A stretch of 64,000 nucleotides of DNA from Tenacibaculum sp. 190130A14a (GCF_964048965.1 NZ_OZ040189.1:1-64000); one strand, 5' to 3'; counted from the stretch's first letter, positions 1 through 8,890 are shown. A program made the numbers and translations. The notes: a model not told the origin generated them from the letters alone.

Positions 1-30
1 TGTTTAGTGTTTAGTGTTTAGTGTTTAGTG
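1..30. repeat. Heptamer tandem repeat, TGTTTAG x4
   Basis: Four perfect head-to-tail copies of TGTTTAG fill bases 1-28 and the array may continue left of the window. Read on the minus strand the unit is CTAAACA, which resembles the CTAAGAA heptamer on the other side of the next gene. The two arrays therefore flank the S23-type gene in inverted orientation. Confidence 0.9.
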
Positions 31-81
31 AAATAACAAAGTTTTAATTTTTAATGATTAGTTTTGAGTTAAAAATTAAAT

Positions 82-438
82 ATTAAAGAAAGTATAGTTC
101 AAAAAAAGAGTTTTCAGTTTTCGTTAAAAGTAATTTCTCTATACAAAAAACTACAAAAAGAAAAAGAGTTTATAATTTCAAAACAAGTGTTAAGAAGTGG
201 AACTTCTATAGGAGCAAATATTGAAGAAGCTCTTGCAGGACAGAGCAAGCGCGATTTTATAGCAAAGATGTCCATTTCTTCAAAAGAAGCACGAGAAACA
301 AAATATTGGTTACGATTACTAAAAGAAAGTGATTTAACAAAAATTAATGTTACGAACTTACTTAATGATATACATGAACTCATAAAGTTATTAACGGCAA
401 TTGTAAAAACGTCGCAACAAAATCTAACTAAGAACTAA
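82..438 (+). CDS. Four-helix-bundle protein, S23/IVP family
   Basis: This small protein belongs to the 23S rRNA intervening-sequence (S23) four-helix-bundle family, whose members are about 120 residues and of unclear function. The family signature is visible in LRSGTSIGANIEEA and SKEARETKYWLRLL. The open frame extends upstream of the first GTG (187) and encodes recognisable family sequence (IVQKKSFQFSLKVISLYKKL), so the 187 start would cut off helix 1. The position where relatives usually begin MKE reads ATT AAA GAA at 82, so I place the start at a non-canonical ATT; it could instead be a start-codon mutation that silences the gene. The last residues (LTKN) and the stop are encoded inside the downstream heptamer array. 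Sure of the family, unsure of the start. Confidence 0.7.
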   Translation: MKESIVQKKSFQFSLKVISLYKKLQKEKEFIISKQVLRSGTSIGANIEEALAGQSKRDFIAKMSISSKEARETKYWLRLLKESDLTKINVTNLLNDIHELIKLLTAIVKTSQQNLTKN

Positions 439-500
439 GAACTAAGAACTAAGAACTAAGAACTAAGAACTAAGAACTAAGAACTAAGAACTAAGAACTT
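426..500. repeat. Heptamer tandem repeat, AACTAAG x10
   Basis: Ten perfect copies of AACTAAG run from 426 to 495, followed by a partial unit. The array starts inside the last codons of the four-helix-bundle gene and stops nine bases before the moaC start. It supplies the stop codon of the upstream gene, and its copy number can be expected to vary by slippage. Confidence 0.95.
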
Positions 501-504
501 AAAA

Positions 505-981
505 ATGAACAATTTTACCCACATAAACGAACAAAACCAACCTAAAATGGTCAATGTTTCTGATAAAAAAATCACGAAACGAGTTGCTATTGCCAAAGCC
601 ACCATGTTTTTAGGCTCTGAAATTATAGGTCATTTTAACAACGATGAACTGATTACCAAAAAAGGTCCAGTTTTTCAAACGGCTATCATTGCTGGAATCC
701 AAGCAGTAAAGAAAACCTCAGATATCATTCCAATGTGTCATCCATTACTAATCAACGGAGTTGACATTGATATAGATATTACCGACAATGAACATATTGA
801 AGTGTTTTGCAAAGTAACTATTGAAGGAAAAACAGGAGTAGAAATGGAAGCCTTAACTGGAGCTTCTGCTACTTGCCTAACTATTTATGATATGTGTAAG
901 GCCATTAGTCAAAAAATGGTAATCAAAGAAGTACAATTAATTGAAAAAACAGGAGGGAAATCCGATATAAAAAATGGATAA
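505..981 (+). CDS. moaC: Cyclic pyranopterin monophosphate synthase MoaC
   Basis: MoaC converts the MoaA product, 3',8-cyclo-GTP, into cyclic pyranopterin monophosphate, an early step of molybdenum cofactor synthesis in the cytoplasm. The protein has 158 residues, normal for the family. It contains the diagnostic MCHPL motif (about residue 78), the EGKTGVEMEALTGAS block and the KTGGKSD C-terminus. The start lies just after the AACTAAG array, so promoter spacing could depend on repeat number. The stop overlaps the next gene by 8 bases, indicating a Moco operon with translational coupling. Other Moco genes are not in the window. Confidence 0.96.
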   Translation: MNNFTHINEQNQPKMVNVSDKKITKRVAIAKATMFLGSEIIGHFNNDELITKKGPVFQTAIIAGIQAVKKTSDIIPMCHPLLINGVDIDIDITDNEHIEVFCKVTIEGKTGVEMEALTGASATCLTIYDMCKAISQKMVIKEVQLIEKTGGKSDIKNG

Positions 982-2080
982 AAAGCATCAAAAACACACC
1001 AACTTAGCAAGAAAACACAACGATACCAATGCTCCCAACGAAGTAGTTCTTTTAGGAGCTAAATGTGGAATTATTGCCGATATTGTTACTCAGGTTTCGA
1101 ACAAATTATCCAACTATAATTTGGCTTATTTTGATGCATCCCATGCAAAAGATGTGGAGCCAAATAGCTTGTCTGAATACACCTTCCATCACGAAGGAAA
1201 CCTACAACTCACCACCTCCTCTTATATTAACAAATACGAGCAACGGTTACAATTTTACAACTATGATTATGTATTTGTAAATGGAAATCACTATCCAGGA
1301 GCCAAGCAAATTTTGATTTTAGATCCAGAAAAAGAAGCTTCTATTAAAAAGAGGATAGATCAAATTACCAGCATTCAATTTACCATTAAGCTAGATACAA
1401 ACACACCGTATTTTGATTGCTTAAAAGAGAAATTTCCAAATATTGAAAATATCACGAGTTACTCGATTAACGAAATTGATAAAATCACCAATCATATTCA
1501 TAATCTAATTAAAGAAACTATTGCTCCAGTAAAAGGTTTGGTATTAACAGGAGGGAAAAGTACTCGAATGGGAACTGATAAGGCCCAATTAAACTATTTT
1601 GGCAAACCTCAAAAAGAATATGTAAAGGAATTATTAGAAGAGAACTCGTTAAAAACCTTTTATTCAGTTGCTCAAAACAACAACAACTCAGAAGAAATTC
1701 ATGATACTTTCTTAAATTTAGGTCCGTTTGGTGGAATTTGTTCTGCATTACAGCAAGACCCAAATTCAGCTTGGTTTGTATTAGCCACAGATGTACCTTT
1801 TGTTAACTCTGAATTAATTCAATTGGTATTACAAAAAAGGAATCCGAGTAAAGTAGCAACCACGGTTAAAGGGAAAGGTAAAGAGTTTCCAGAACCTTTG
1901 ATTACCATTTACGAACCAAAAGCTTACGGAAAACTATTGCAATATTTAGCACAAGGATATTCTTGTCCGCGTAAAATGTTAATTAATTCTGATGTTGAAA
2001 TTGTAGAAATTGATGATGAATTTATTAGAAACATTAATACTCCAGAAGAATTCGAAGCGGCTAAAAAAGAAATTAACTAA
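974..2080 (+). CDS. mobA: MobA-like molybdenum cofactor guanylyltransferase with extra N-terminal domain
   Basis: The C-terminal half (from about residue 185) is a MobA-type nucleotidyltransferase: it carries the nucleotide-binding loop LVLTGGKSTRMGTDKA, the LGPFGGICSAL segment and the metal-binding ATDVPF motif. MobA attaches GMP to molybdopterin. The first ~180 residues form an additional domain I do not recognise with confidence; it starts EVVLLGAKCGII and might be a degenerate MobB-like P-loop domain, but no clear Walker A is present. At 368 residues it is nearly twice the length of a plain MobA. It overlaps moaC by 8 bases, which supports the Moco role. Confidence 0.85.
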   Translation: MDKKHQKHTNLARKHNDTNAPNEVVLLGAKCGIIADIVTQVSNKLSNYNLAYFDASHAKDVEPNSLSEYTFHHEGNLQLTTSSYINKYEQRLQFYNYDYVFVNGNHYPGAKQILILDPEKEASIKKRIDQITSIQFTIKLDTNTPYFDCLKEKFPNIENITSYSINEIDKITNHIHNLIKETIAPVKGLVLTGGKSTRMGTDKAQLNYFGKPQKEYVKELLEENSLKTFYSVAQNNNNSEEIHDTFLNLGPFGGICSALQQDPNSAWFVLATDVPFVNSELIQLVLQKRNPSKVATTVKGKGKEFPEPLITIYEPKAYGKLLQYLAQGYSCPRKMLINSDVEIVEIDDEFIRNINTPEEFEAAKKEIN

Positions 2081-2082
2081 CA

Positions 2083-2769
2083 ATGAAACATATGCTAAAG
2101 GATTTATATAAACACCGGTTTGAGATCTTCTTGTTATCTCAAGTGCTCATTTTATTCGGTTCTCTTATATTTCCCTTTGAGTTTTATGAAGAAGTTGTAC
2201 TTCCTATTTTTTTCTTGTTTAATATTATTACAGGAATGCTAATGATTTCAAAACATAAAAAGCATTTATGGTTTTTTATGGGACTTTTTATTATTTCTGC
2301 CTTTGTTTTTGGAGGGAAAATGATTCAAAAAGGAAATGAATCTGAAGAACTAGGACAACTTCGACTTACCATTTACTTTGTGTTTTACATCATGGTTACT
2401 TGGAGCATTATCAAACAAGTATGGCATGAAAAAACGGTAGATAAAAAAGTAATTTTAGGTTTAATGAGTGGTTATATTTCTTTAGGATTCTTAGCTTTTT
2501 TCCTGTTTATGTCTATAGAAATATGGAACCCTGGGTCATTTCAAGGAGTATTAATTACAGAAGGGAGTGATATCAATGCCCTTACCGACTCCATTATGTA
2601 CTATGCTTATATTACCTTACTCACCATAGGTTATGGAGAAATTATACCAGCAACTCCTATTGCCCAAAAAGCAGCGATTTTAGTAGGACTAGTAGGTCAG
2701 TTTTATATTGCTATAGTAACCGCTATCGTGGTAGAAAAATACATCCGGTATAGTACCCGTAAAAAGTAA
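2083..2769 (+). CDS. Two-pore-type potassium/ion channel protein
   Basis: This 228-residue inner-membrane protein has about six hydrophobic segments and ends with an ion-channel pore module. The selectivity filter reads TLLTIGYGEIIP (near residues 180-190), matching the TxGYG potassium filter, followed by an inner helix (AAILVGLVGQFYIAIVTAIVV). No cytoplasmic regulatory domain is fused. It follows mobA by two bases, so it is probably co-transcribed with the Moco genes, although no functional link is known. Confidence 0.88.
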   Translation: MKHMLKDLYKHRFEIFLLSQVLILFGSLIFPFEFYEEVVLPIFFLFNIITGMLMISKHKKHLWFFMGLFIISAFVFGGKMIQKGNESEELGQLRLTIYFVFYIMVTWSIIKQVWHEKTVDKKVILGLMSGYISLGFLAFFLFMSIEIWNPGSFQGVLITEGSDINALTDSIMYYAYITLLTIGYGEIIPATPIAQKAAILVGLVGQFYIAIVTAIVVEKYIRYSTRKK

Positions 2770-2798
2770 TTTATATATTATAACATCTGTAAAAAACT

Positions 2799-3209
2799 AT
2801 GAAAATAAAATTGCTAATAAATTTAATTGCATTTTGTTTCCTTTCAATATTAGAAATCAATGCTCAAGATTCAGAAAACGAAACCAATCAGATAAATAAA
2901 TCTATCTTTAAATTTTCTTATCAACCTGAATCTCATTTCAATTCAAAGGGAGCAAAAAAAGATATTGCAAATGACAATATCAAGATACTATTTGCAGGAG
3001 GGTTAATGGGAATACCTGATTTTAATAATGAGAAAGATACTTTCTTTCAAAAAAAATACTCAGTTAAATTTTATAGTCAAGGGTGCCTTCGAAATGGCAA
3101 AAATGAAAATGAAGAAGCATATAATCAAACTATATTCCTTTACCTTGACAAAAGGTATGGAAAGGTTTGGAGAAATGAAATTCGTGAAAATGTTATTGGC
3201 TTAAAATAG
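2799..3209 (+). CDS. Small exported protein of unknown function
   Basis: This 136-residue protein has an N-terminal signal peptide (LINLIAFCFLSILEINAQ, cleavage after the Ala-Gln region), so it is probably exported to the periplasm. The end of the protein reads LDKRYGKVWRNEIRENVIGL; I have seen this kind of tail in short Bacteroidota proteins of unknown role. No catalytic motif can be recognised. It lies 29 bases after the ion channel gene on the same strand. Confidence 0.75.
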   Translation: MKIKLLINLIAFCFLSILEINAQDSENETNQINKSIFKFSYQPESHFNSKGAKKDIANDNIKILFAGGLMGIPDFNNEKDTFFQKKYSVKFYSQGCLRNGKNENEEAYNQTIFLYLDKRYGKVWRNEIRENVIGLK

Positions 3210-3246
3210 CTTATATAAGACATAAAAATATTGAAAAATTGAGCTA

Positions 3247-3648
3247 TTGAAAACAACAAAAATCTACACCATCATTCTCCATTCATTTATAATTATTGGA
3301 GTCGGTCATGGAATTGGAATCATGGCTATGTTCGACATCGCCAGCATTCCTAATTTAATAAGTGGGTATGGTTTTGCATTGAATGGGAGTTTTAGTGATA
3401 AAATTATGTCTATTGGACTCATTTCTTTAATAGGAAAACTATTACTCATTACAAGTTTTTTTATAAAATCTGAAAACTACAAAAGAGTATCGGAAATCAT
3501 TGGAGTTATAATGCTATGGATCTCTGTATATTTCTTAACCAATGGAGATTGGATTTACGATTCTGCGCATGAAATTGCTTTTTACACAAGTATTCCTTTT
3601 TTAATCTCTTCAATAGTTTTCAGTGTCCTTCTAGTTATAGAAATATAG
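3247..3648 (+). CDS. Small four-helix membrane protein of unknown function
   Basis: This 133-residue protein has about four predicted membrane helices (for example IYTIILHSFIIIGVGHGIGI and ISSIVFSVLLVIEI). The start chosen is TTG at 3247, which precedes LKTTKIY; no ATG precedes the first helix. I recognise no family. The gene follows an exported protein gene and precedes a hydrolase gene, with no evident pathway link. Confidence 0.65.
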   Translation: MKTTKIYTIILHSFIIIGVGHGIGIMAMFDIASIPNLISGYGFALNGSFSDKIMSIGLISLIGKLLLITSFFIKSENYKRVSEIIGVIMLWISVYFLTNGDWIYDSAHEIAFYTSIPFLISSIVFSVLLVIEI

Positions 3649-3728
3649 TTAAATGAATTGTAAAAAAAATGTAACAATTTAATTACAAGAGCGTTTTACT
3701 CATAGTTATGAACTAAACTACAGTTAAA

Positions 3729-4775
3729 ATGATAAAACTGCTTAAGAAAATGTTTAAAAGGAGCTTTCAGTTCATTGGAGCGCTTTTAGTATTATTAATC
3801 TTAGCTGGCTTGCTCTTTCGTTTGTTTGGTCCTAAGCCCTATGAAGCAAAGGGAAGATTGGTTAGTGTAAACGACACAAAATTTCACATTAATTCTTCTG
3901 GAAAGAAAAATAATAAACCCACATTAATAATCGAAGCAGGAGGTGGTTTACCAACAGAATACTACCACTGGTTAAATGAAGGTTTAAAAGATAGCATACG
4001 AGTTGTACGTTACGATAGAGCTGGCGTTGGATATAGTGAGTTAAATGACACCCCTAGAGATGCAAAAACAATTGCAAGAGAACTACATGACTTGCTAAAG
4101 GAATCTGGTGAATCACCACCTTATATTTTAGCCGGACATTCATTAGGAGGCCCATATATTAGAGTTTTTACACAACTATATCCTGATGAAGTTGTTGGTT
4201 TAGTCTTTATAGACGCTACCCACCCTGAACAGGTAGAAAGATTCAATGCTGCACCAGAATCTTCATTTAGATTTAAAACCGCCGTTTGGGGAATAAACGT
4301 TGCTACATTCTTTGCAGACACTGGTGTTTTAGGGTTGATTGAAAGTTTTACAGGACCTACATTTGCCGCTAAAGGGCTTCCTGATGAAATAAACAGTCGT
4401 ATGCGAGATATGTTATTAGACGGAAAAGGTCTTAGAGCTTATAAAGGTGAATTAGAAAATTACCATACTAATTTAAAACTAGCGCAAAAAGCTAATCAAC
4501 TTGGCCCCATACCAGTTAGAGTGTTTACTGCTGTTGAAATGAATAGAGCTTCTTACATTGAAAGAGGTATCGATCCTGATAAATACCTAAAAGAGTTGAT
4601 TGCTGCTCAAAAAGAGTTTATAAACGTTTCGTCTATTGGAAAGCAAATTTTGATTGATGGTAACCACCAAACTATTTTTACACATAAAAACAATGCTGCT
4701 ATTATTAATAATGAAATTATTGAGTTGCTAAAAGAAATAGAAAAAACTAATTTTAACGCTGGTAACAAACATTAA
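3729..4775 (+). CDS. Membrane-anchored alpha/beta hydrolase
   Basis: This 348-residue enzyme has one N-terminal membrane helix (FIGALLVLLILAGLLF, residues ~15-35) and then an alpha/beta hydrolase domain. Visible elements are the beta-strand/oxyanion segment IIEAGGGLPTEYYHW, the nucleophile elbow GHSLGG (Ser near residue 138) and a late His in DGNHQTIF. The substrate cannot be predicted; esterase or lipase-like activity is likely, with the catalytic domain probably facing the periplasm. The TM-plus-hydrolase layout is a common secondary form of the family. Confidence 0.88.
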   Translation: MIKLLKKMFKRSFQFIGALLVLLILAGLLFRLFGPKPYEAKGRLVSVNDTKFHINSSGKKNNKPTLIIEAGGGLPTEYYHWLNEGLKDSIRVVRYDRAGVGYSELNDTPRDAKTIARELHDLLKESGESPPYILAGHSLGGPYIRVFTQLYPDEVVGLVFIDATHPEQVERFNAAPESSFRFKTAVWGINVATFFADTGVLGLIESFTGPTFAAKGLPDEINSRMRDMLLDGKGLRAYKGELENYHTNLKLAQKANQLGPIPVRVFTAVEMNRASYIERGIDPDKYLKELIAAQKEFINVSSIGKQILIDGNHQTIFTHKNNAAIINNEIIELLKEIEKTNFNAGNKH

Positions 4776-4808
4776 AATTGTTAACTATAAATAAAACTCA
4801 AAATACTC

Positions 4809-5486
4809 ATGACCTCTTTTAAATCGATTTGTGTCTTTCTTTTTTTGGCTACAATTTCGCAAAATATTTTTTGTCAATCATCAGCACTTACCTCAGTGTT
4901 AATTGATAAAAGAGATAGGCAACAATATCCAATTGTTAAAATAGGTGGTACTTGGTGGATGGCTAAAAACTTAAACTTTGCAAAACCAAATTCTTTTTGC
5001 TTAAATAATGAAGAAAAAAGCTGTTCTGTATATGGAAGGTTATATACTTGGAAAGCATCTTTAAATGCTTGTCCGAAAGGTTGGCGTTTGCCTAACCAAG
5101 AAGAATGGACAAAAATGCTAGACGTAGTTCAAAAAGAAAATGACTCTCTAAATACGAACTATTACGAAGTAATAAGAATTAGATATGCCAAATTAATTAA
5201 AGGAGGTGAAAGTAAATTTGACGCTTTAATTGGAGGAAATAGAAATCCCCATGGCTATTTCTACCGAATGAATGGGTTTTACTGGACAAGCTCAGAAAAA
5301 ACCGGTACAAAAGAAGCTGAAAAAAGGTTAAACGAAACTTTTGCTGGGAATTACGGTTCTAAATTTTCTGATTACGGAATGTCTATTTGGTTTAGACCTG
5401 AAGACAAAAGGATATATTCTAACAATGCACCTTTTGTTAAAAAAAATGCTTTTTCGTGTAGGTGTATTAAAAACGAAAGTAATTAA
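4809..5486 (+). CDS. Exported FISUMP-domain protein
   Basis: This 225-residue exported protein has a signal peptide (ICVFLFLATISQNIFCQ). It then shows the features of the Fibrobacter succinogenes major paralogous (FISUMP) domain: WWMAKNLNFA, YGRLYTWKAS, CPKGWRLPNQEEW and FYWTSSE, and a final CRCIK. The domain is common in secreted or surface proteins of Bacteroidota, and its biochemical role is unsettled. It is followed within 11 bases by a small lipoprotein gene. Confidence 0.88.
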   Translation: MTSFKSICVFLFLATISQNIFCQSSALTSVLIDKRDRQQYPIVKIGGTWWMAKNLNFAKPNSFCLNNEEKSCSVYGRLYTWKASLNACPKGWRLPNQEEWTKMLDVVQKENDSLNTNYYEVIRIRYAKLIKGGESKFDALIGGNRNPHGYFYRMNGFYWTSSEKTGTKEAEKRLNETFAGNYGSKFSDYGMSIWFRPEDKRIYSNNAPFVKKNAFSCRCIKNESN

Positions 5487-5496
5487 ACTTCAAAAC

Positions 5497-5946
5497 TTGA
5501 AAATAAAAAAGCTATTACTCCAAACAATTGCAGTTATTCTATTTTATTCTTGTCAACCAAGAATTAAAAATAATACAGAAACATTAGAAAAAGTTTTTAA
5601 CATGACTAGTTTTCAAATTGAAATTAAAAACTGGGGATGCTTCCACAATAGTGAAGAACATTTTATTGTTACCTTAAAAAGTGATGAATATCTTTTGAAA
5701 TCAAAGAAAACTGGAGAAAGTCATATGGTTTCAAAAGTAAACATGGATTCTTTAAAAAATTATTTAAAAGCAAAAATTGGTAAAGAAGATTATGGTGGGT
5801 GTAGTTCAAGTGAATATATAAGAATTGGTTCTTTATTCAACTCTATAGATTATGAACATAGCCATTGTAGTGGAATTGAAGCTACCATTATTAATGATTT
5901 ACTAAACTATTCTGAATTGACTATTCAAAATAGAATAGACGAATAA
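5497..5946 (+). CDS. Small lipoprotein of unknown function
   Basis: I start this at TTG 5497, which gives a classical lipoprotein signal (LKIKKLLLQTIAVILFYSC) with the lipobox Cys near residue 20. The longer open frame starting at 5341 overlaps the previous gene and would hide this signal. The mature part of about 130 residues has several Cys (WGCFHNS, GGCSSSE, HSHCSG) that could form disulphides. No family is recognised. It follows the FISUMP gene closely and may be co-transcribed with it. Confidence 0.68.
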   Translation: MKIKKLLLQTIAVILFYSCQPRIKNNTETLEKVFNMTSFQIEIKNWGCFHNSEEHFIVTLKSDEYLLKSKKTGESHMVSKVNMDSLKNYLKAKIGKEDYGGCSSSEYIRIGSLFNSIDYEHSHCSGIEATIINDLLNYSELTIQNRIDE

Positions 5947-5971
5947 CTCGGAAGTATAATAATGAATTGAC

Positions 5972-6436
5972 ATGAAGAAAAGTGACTTACTCCAATCCGT
6001 AAGAAATAAGAAAAATAAAAGAATAATTGTTATAGTTATAAGCCTGCTTCTTTATATGTTTTCTTTTAGTCAAAATTCAATAGTGGTAAATGGACAGGGT
6101 GGTTACAAATACTTCTCTTCTGTATCAACTTTTCTGAGTGGTGCATTTGGAGTTTTGGGAGGTGCATTTCATGAATGGTTAATCTGGTTAACGAATCCTA
6201 TATATTTTATAACAATTTATTTATTTACTAAAGAAAACAAAAAATCAAAAATACTAAGCCTATTAATCGTAATGATAAGTCTTGTTTTTACACAATGGAA
6301 ACAAATACTAATTAATGAAGGGGGAACTAAAGCCTCTATTGCTTATCTTGATGTTGGATATTGGTTATGGGTTTCAAGCTTCTTTATTCTTTCAACTGGG
6401 ATCTTTATGTATTTTCTAAAACGAAGAGTTAATTAA
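5972..6436 (+). CDS. Small membrane protein of unknown function
   Basis: This 154-residue protein has about four hydrophobic stretches: IIVIVISLLLYMFSF, a Gly-rich segment FLSGAFGVLGGAFHEWLIWL, ILSLLIVMISLVFTQW and VSSFFILSTGIFMYFL. I cannot assign a family. It sits 25 bases after the lipoprotein gene on the same strand. Confidence 0.62.
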   Translation: MKKSDLLQSVRNKKNKRIIVIVISLLLYMFSFSQNSIVVNGQGGYKYFSSVSTFLSGAFGVLGGAFHEWLIWLTNPIYFITIYLFTKENKKSKILSLLIVMISLVFTQWKQILINEGGTKASIAYLDVGYWLWVSSFFILSTGIFMYFLKRRVN

Positions 6437-6487
6437 ACCTTCCAACAAGCTCATAGTCTTATACATAACTATCTTAATACGCAACCG

Positions 6488-7486
6488 ATGAAAAACTCTA
6501 TGTATTTAATTGTCATTTCATTGCTAGTTTTAGTAGCTTGTAACACAGAAGAGAACATTTCTACAAGTCCTGAAACTAACATACCTACAGTTACAACCAA
6601 TGCTACTTTTGGAGTTCATACCCAAGAAAACGTTACTTATGCCAAAGGGTTAAGCCATCAAAGTTTAAATAGTATAGTAAGTACTGAATTAGAACTAAAA
6701 CTAGACGTTTATACCCCTAACAATGCGAATACGAATAGACCTGTTTATATGTTTATTCATGGTGGTGGATTCATAGGTGGCTCAAGAAAATCTGGACATA
6801 TCACACAAATAGCCAACTATTTTGCCTCAAGAGGTTGGGTATTTATTTCTATTGACTACAGAGTAAGAGATGATATTGGAACAATACCTCAAGAATGGAT
6901 AGATTTTTCTACAAATCTTCCTACTCAATCAGTTTCTCAATTCTTAGCAATGTATCCTGCTCATAGAGATGCTAAAGCAGCTTTACGTTGGATAGTTGCT
7001 AATGCTAGCACCTACAATATCAATACAAACTATATTACTGTTGGGGGAGGTTCAGCAGGAGCAATTACTTCTATTACAGTAGGGGTGTCTAATCAAGAAG
7101 ATTATAGAGATGAGCTCAATATAAGTGAAGATTCAACATTATCAACCACAAACCTTAATCAATCTTATACCATACAATCGATTATTGATTTTTGGGGCAC
7201 AAAGGTTGGTGTAGATGCTGTAGAAAATATATATAAACAAGAACGTTTTGATAGCAATGATCCTTCTTTATTAATTATTCATGGTACTGCAGATGCCAAT
7301 GTAAACACTCCATATAGCAGCGCTTTAGAATTAAAAAACAAATATGATGCTTCTGGTGCTTATGCTGAATTAATACCGCTTGAAGGGGCTGGACATTCAG
7401 CATGGAGTGCCACTGTAAATGGTAAAAATTTATCTGAATTGTCCTTTGATTTCATTGTTCAACAACAGCGTTTAAATGTTCAATAA
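6488..7486 (+). CDS. Alpha/beta hydrolase lipoprotein (esterase-like)
   Basis: This 332-residue protein starts with a lipoprotein signal (LIVISLLVLVACNTEE; lipobox Cys ~19) and continues as an alpha/beta hydrolase of the carboxylesterase/BD-FAE type. It has the HGGGF oxyanion-hole motif near residue 91, a nucleophile elbow GGGSAGA (Ser near residue 189) and the late segment IIHGTADANVN plus GAGHSAW carrying the acid and His. It is probably surface- or periplasm-anchored and acts on small esters or polysaccharide acyl groups; the exact substrate is unknown. Confidence 0.87.
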   Translation: MKNSMYLIVISLLVLVACNTEENISTSPETNIPTVTTNATFGVHTQENVTYAKGLSHQSLNSIVSTELELKLDVYTPNNANTNRPVYMFIHGGGFIGGSRKSGHITQIANYFASRGWVFISIDYRVRDDIGTIPQEWIDFSTNLPTQSVSQFLAMYPAHRDAKAALRWIVANASTYNINTNYITVGGGSAGAITSITVGVSNQEDYRDELNISEDSTLSTTNLNQSYTIQSIIDFWGTKVGVDAVENIYKQERFDSNDPSLLIIHGTADANVNTPYSSALELKNKYDASGAYAELIPLEGAGHSAWSATVNGKNLSELSFDFIVQQQRLNVQ

Positions 7487-7533
7487 ATTCATTCTAGGTA
7501 TCAATTTTATAAAAACGTATTATATTAGTTGAT

Positions 7534-7959
7534 GTGAAGGAGCAAAATTCATCAAAACACAGAGAAGTTGAAAAACTCAAACAACATTTTGAGCTTTATC
7601 ACATAGTTATTTCTGCCCATAAAGAATTTGTAAGAAATGATCTCTTTTTTGTGGAAGTAGTAATCAACAGCCACACCTTTAAAATTCTAGTTGAAGATGA
7701 GTATCGTGATTTTTCAACCGATTCCCCTTTAATGAATTGGTACCTTGTTCTTATCTCTCTAGAACTCTTTAATGAAACTGAAGATATTCTTGAATGGAGC
7801 AATGAATTGAATATTCCTCCTACAATGTTTCTAGAATACTATAAATCTTTGGCTACAATCTATCAAAAAATTGAAAAACTCATTGGAAAAGTAGATCCCT
7901 GCATTTCTTCCTTTGATTATTTTAATAAAACCAGTACTGTACGTGCTTTGTTAAAGTAA
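7534..7959 (+). CDS. Hypothetical cytoplasmic protein
   Basis: This 141-residue soluble protein has no signal peptide and no recognisable motif. The start used is GTG 7534; the base context (GATGTGAAG) offers no in-frame ATG nearby. It is acidic and helix-rich in the second half (MFLEYYKSLATIYQKIEKLIG). It precedes another unknown gene by 26 bases and the two may form a pair. Confidence 0.58.
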   Translation: MKEQNSSKHREVEKLKQHFELYHIVISAHKEFVRNDLFFVEVVINSHTFKILVEDEYRDFSTDSPLMNWYLVLISLELFNETEDILEWSNELNIPPTMFLEYYKSLATIYQKIEKLIGKVDPCISSFDYFNKTSTVRALLK

Positions 7960-7985
7960 AGATAACCGACTATATTAGCTTAAAA

Positions 7986-8441
7986 ATGACCCTAAGACCA
8001 GAACTAACACCCAACATACAAAGAGCAGAAAAATTATTTCCTAAAGTTTTAGAGCTTATCTCTCAATATGATAGTGCTTTTGATCAAGAAGATAAACATA
8101 CCAAGCAATTGGTACTTAAAGAACTCAATTCTCTAACCAAGAAAAACTTAGAAAACCATGATTTATTCGAGTATTGGAGCTATATCAGTAAAGAAGATTT
8201 AGCCTTTAAGTTTTCATTACCTGCTCCCAAAAAAGTTGATACTATTACTGAAGAAGAAATTAAAGAAATTCAAAACCGTATTACATCTCTTGAAAATGCA
8301 GACAAGGCCCTACATGAAAAACTCTCTACATTTTTATTTAGTCATGGTGTAATCATTTCATATATATTAGTAGATGCATATTATCATCCTTTGCTAGAAT
8401 TGAACGATCCATCATCCTCTTCCGATGTGATCTGTTTGTAA
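7986..8441 (+). CDS. Hypothetical cytoplasmic protein
   Basis: This 151-residue protein is mostly alpha-helical and charged, with a possible coiled-coil region TITEEEIKEIQNRITSLENA around residues 85-105. It has no signal peptide. I recognise no family. It lies 26 bases after the preceding unknown gene on the same strand. Confidence 0.58.
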   Translation: MTLRPELTPNIQRAEKLFPKVLELISQYDSAFDQEDKHTKQLVLKELNSLTKKNLENHDLFEYWSYISKEDLAFKFSLPAPKKVDTITEEEIKEIQNRITSLENADKALHEKLSTFLFSHGVIISYILVDAYYHPLLELNDPSSSSDVICL

Positions 8442-8530
8442 CTAAAACAATGATAATAGTTCTTACTCATAGTTTAACTATGTTTAAAAATTTATAGGTT
8501 AACTTTACCATCAAAAAAATTGATTCTTTT

Positions 8531-8890
8531 ATGGAAAACATCAAAAAACCATATGTAATCGTACTACTAAACTTGGTTGTTATTTTTGGTTGGAACTGGT
8601 ATATTAAAACCAGAATTGCAAGTGCTAAGGCACTTATAGAATCAGTAAAGCTAAACGCTAATGATTTTACCGAAAAAGAAAAGTTGATTGTTTCAATGAA
8701 TCATATTAATGAAATTGGTTTGGCATCTAATTCCATTTTTATAGTTTCTTTAGTGTTGTTTGTGCTCAACATTCTTTTTCTAAAATTTATGATGAAAGCC
8801 AACCTTTGGTTTTTAAAAGCACTCTTTTTCTTAATTGTAACTGCTTTTTCATCATTTATATTTTTCCTTCATATGATAAAAAATTCATAA
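8531..8890 (+). CDS. Small three-helix membrane protein of unknown function
   Basis: This 119-residue protein has three hydrophobic segments: IVLLNLVVIFGWNWYI, SIFIVSLVLFVLNILFLKF and FLKALFFLIVTAFSSFIFFL. The first two are joined by a charged loop of about 35 residues. The family is not recognised. It is the last plus-strand gene before the convergent tRNA-Leu terminator. Confidence 0.62.
   Translation: MENIKKPYVIVLLNLVVIFGWNWYIKTRIASAKALIESVKLNANDFTEKEKLIVSMNHINEIGLASNSIFIVSLVLFVLNILFLKFMMKANLWFLKALFFLIVTAFSSFIFFLHMIKNS

Noticed and set aside
1..500. CRISPR-like array from the heptamer repeats
   Set aside because: Repeats are contiguous seven-base units with no spacers.
5341..5496. N-terminal extension of the small lipoprotein gene
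   Set aside because: It overlaps the end of the FISUMP gene in another frame and hides a clear lipoprotein signal starting at TTG 5497.
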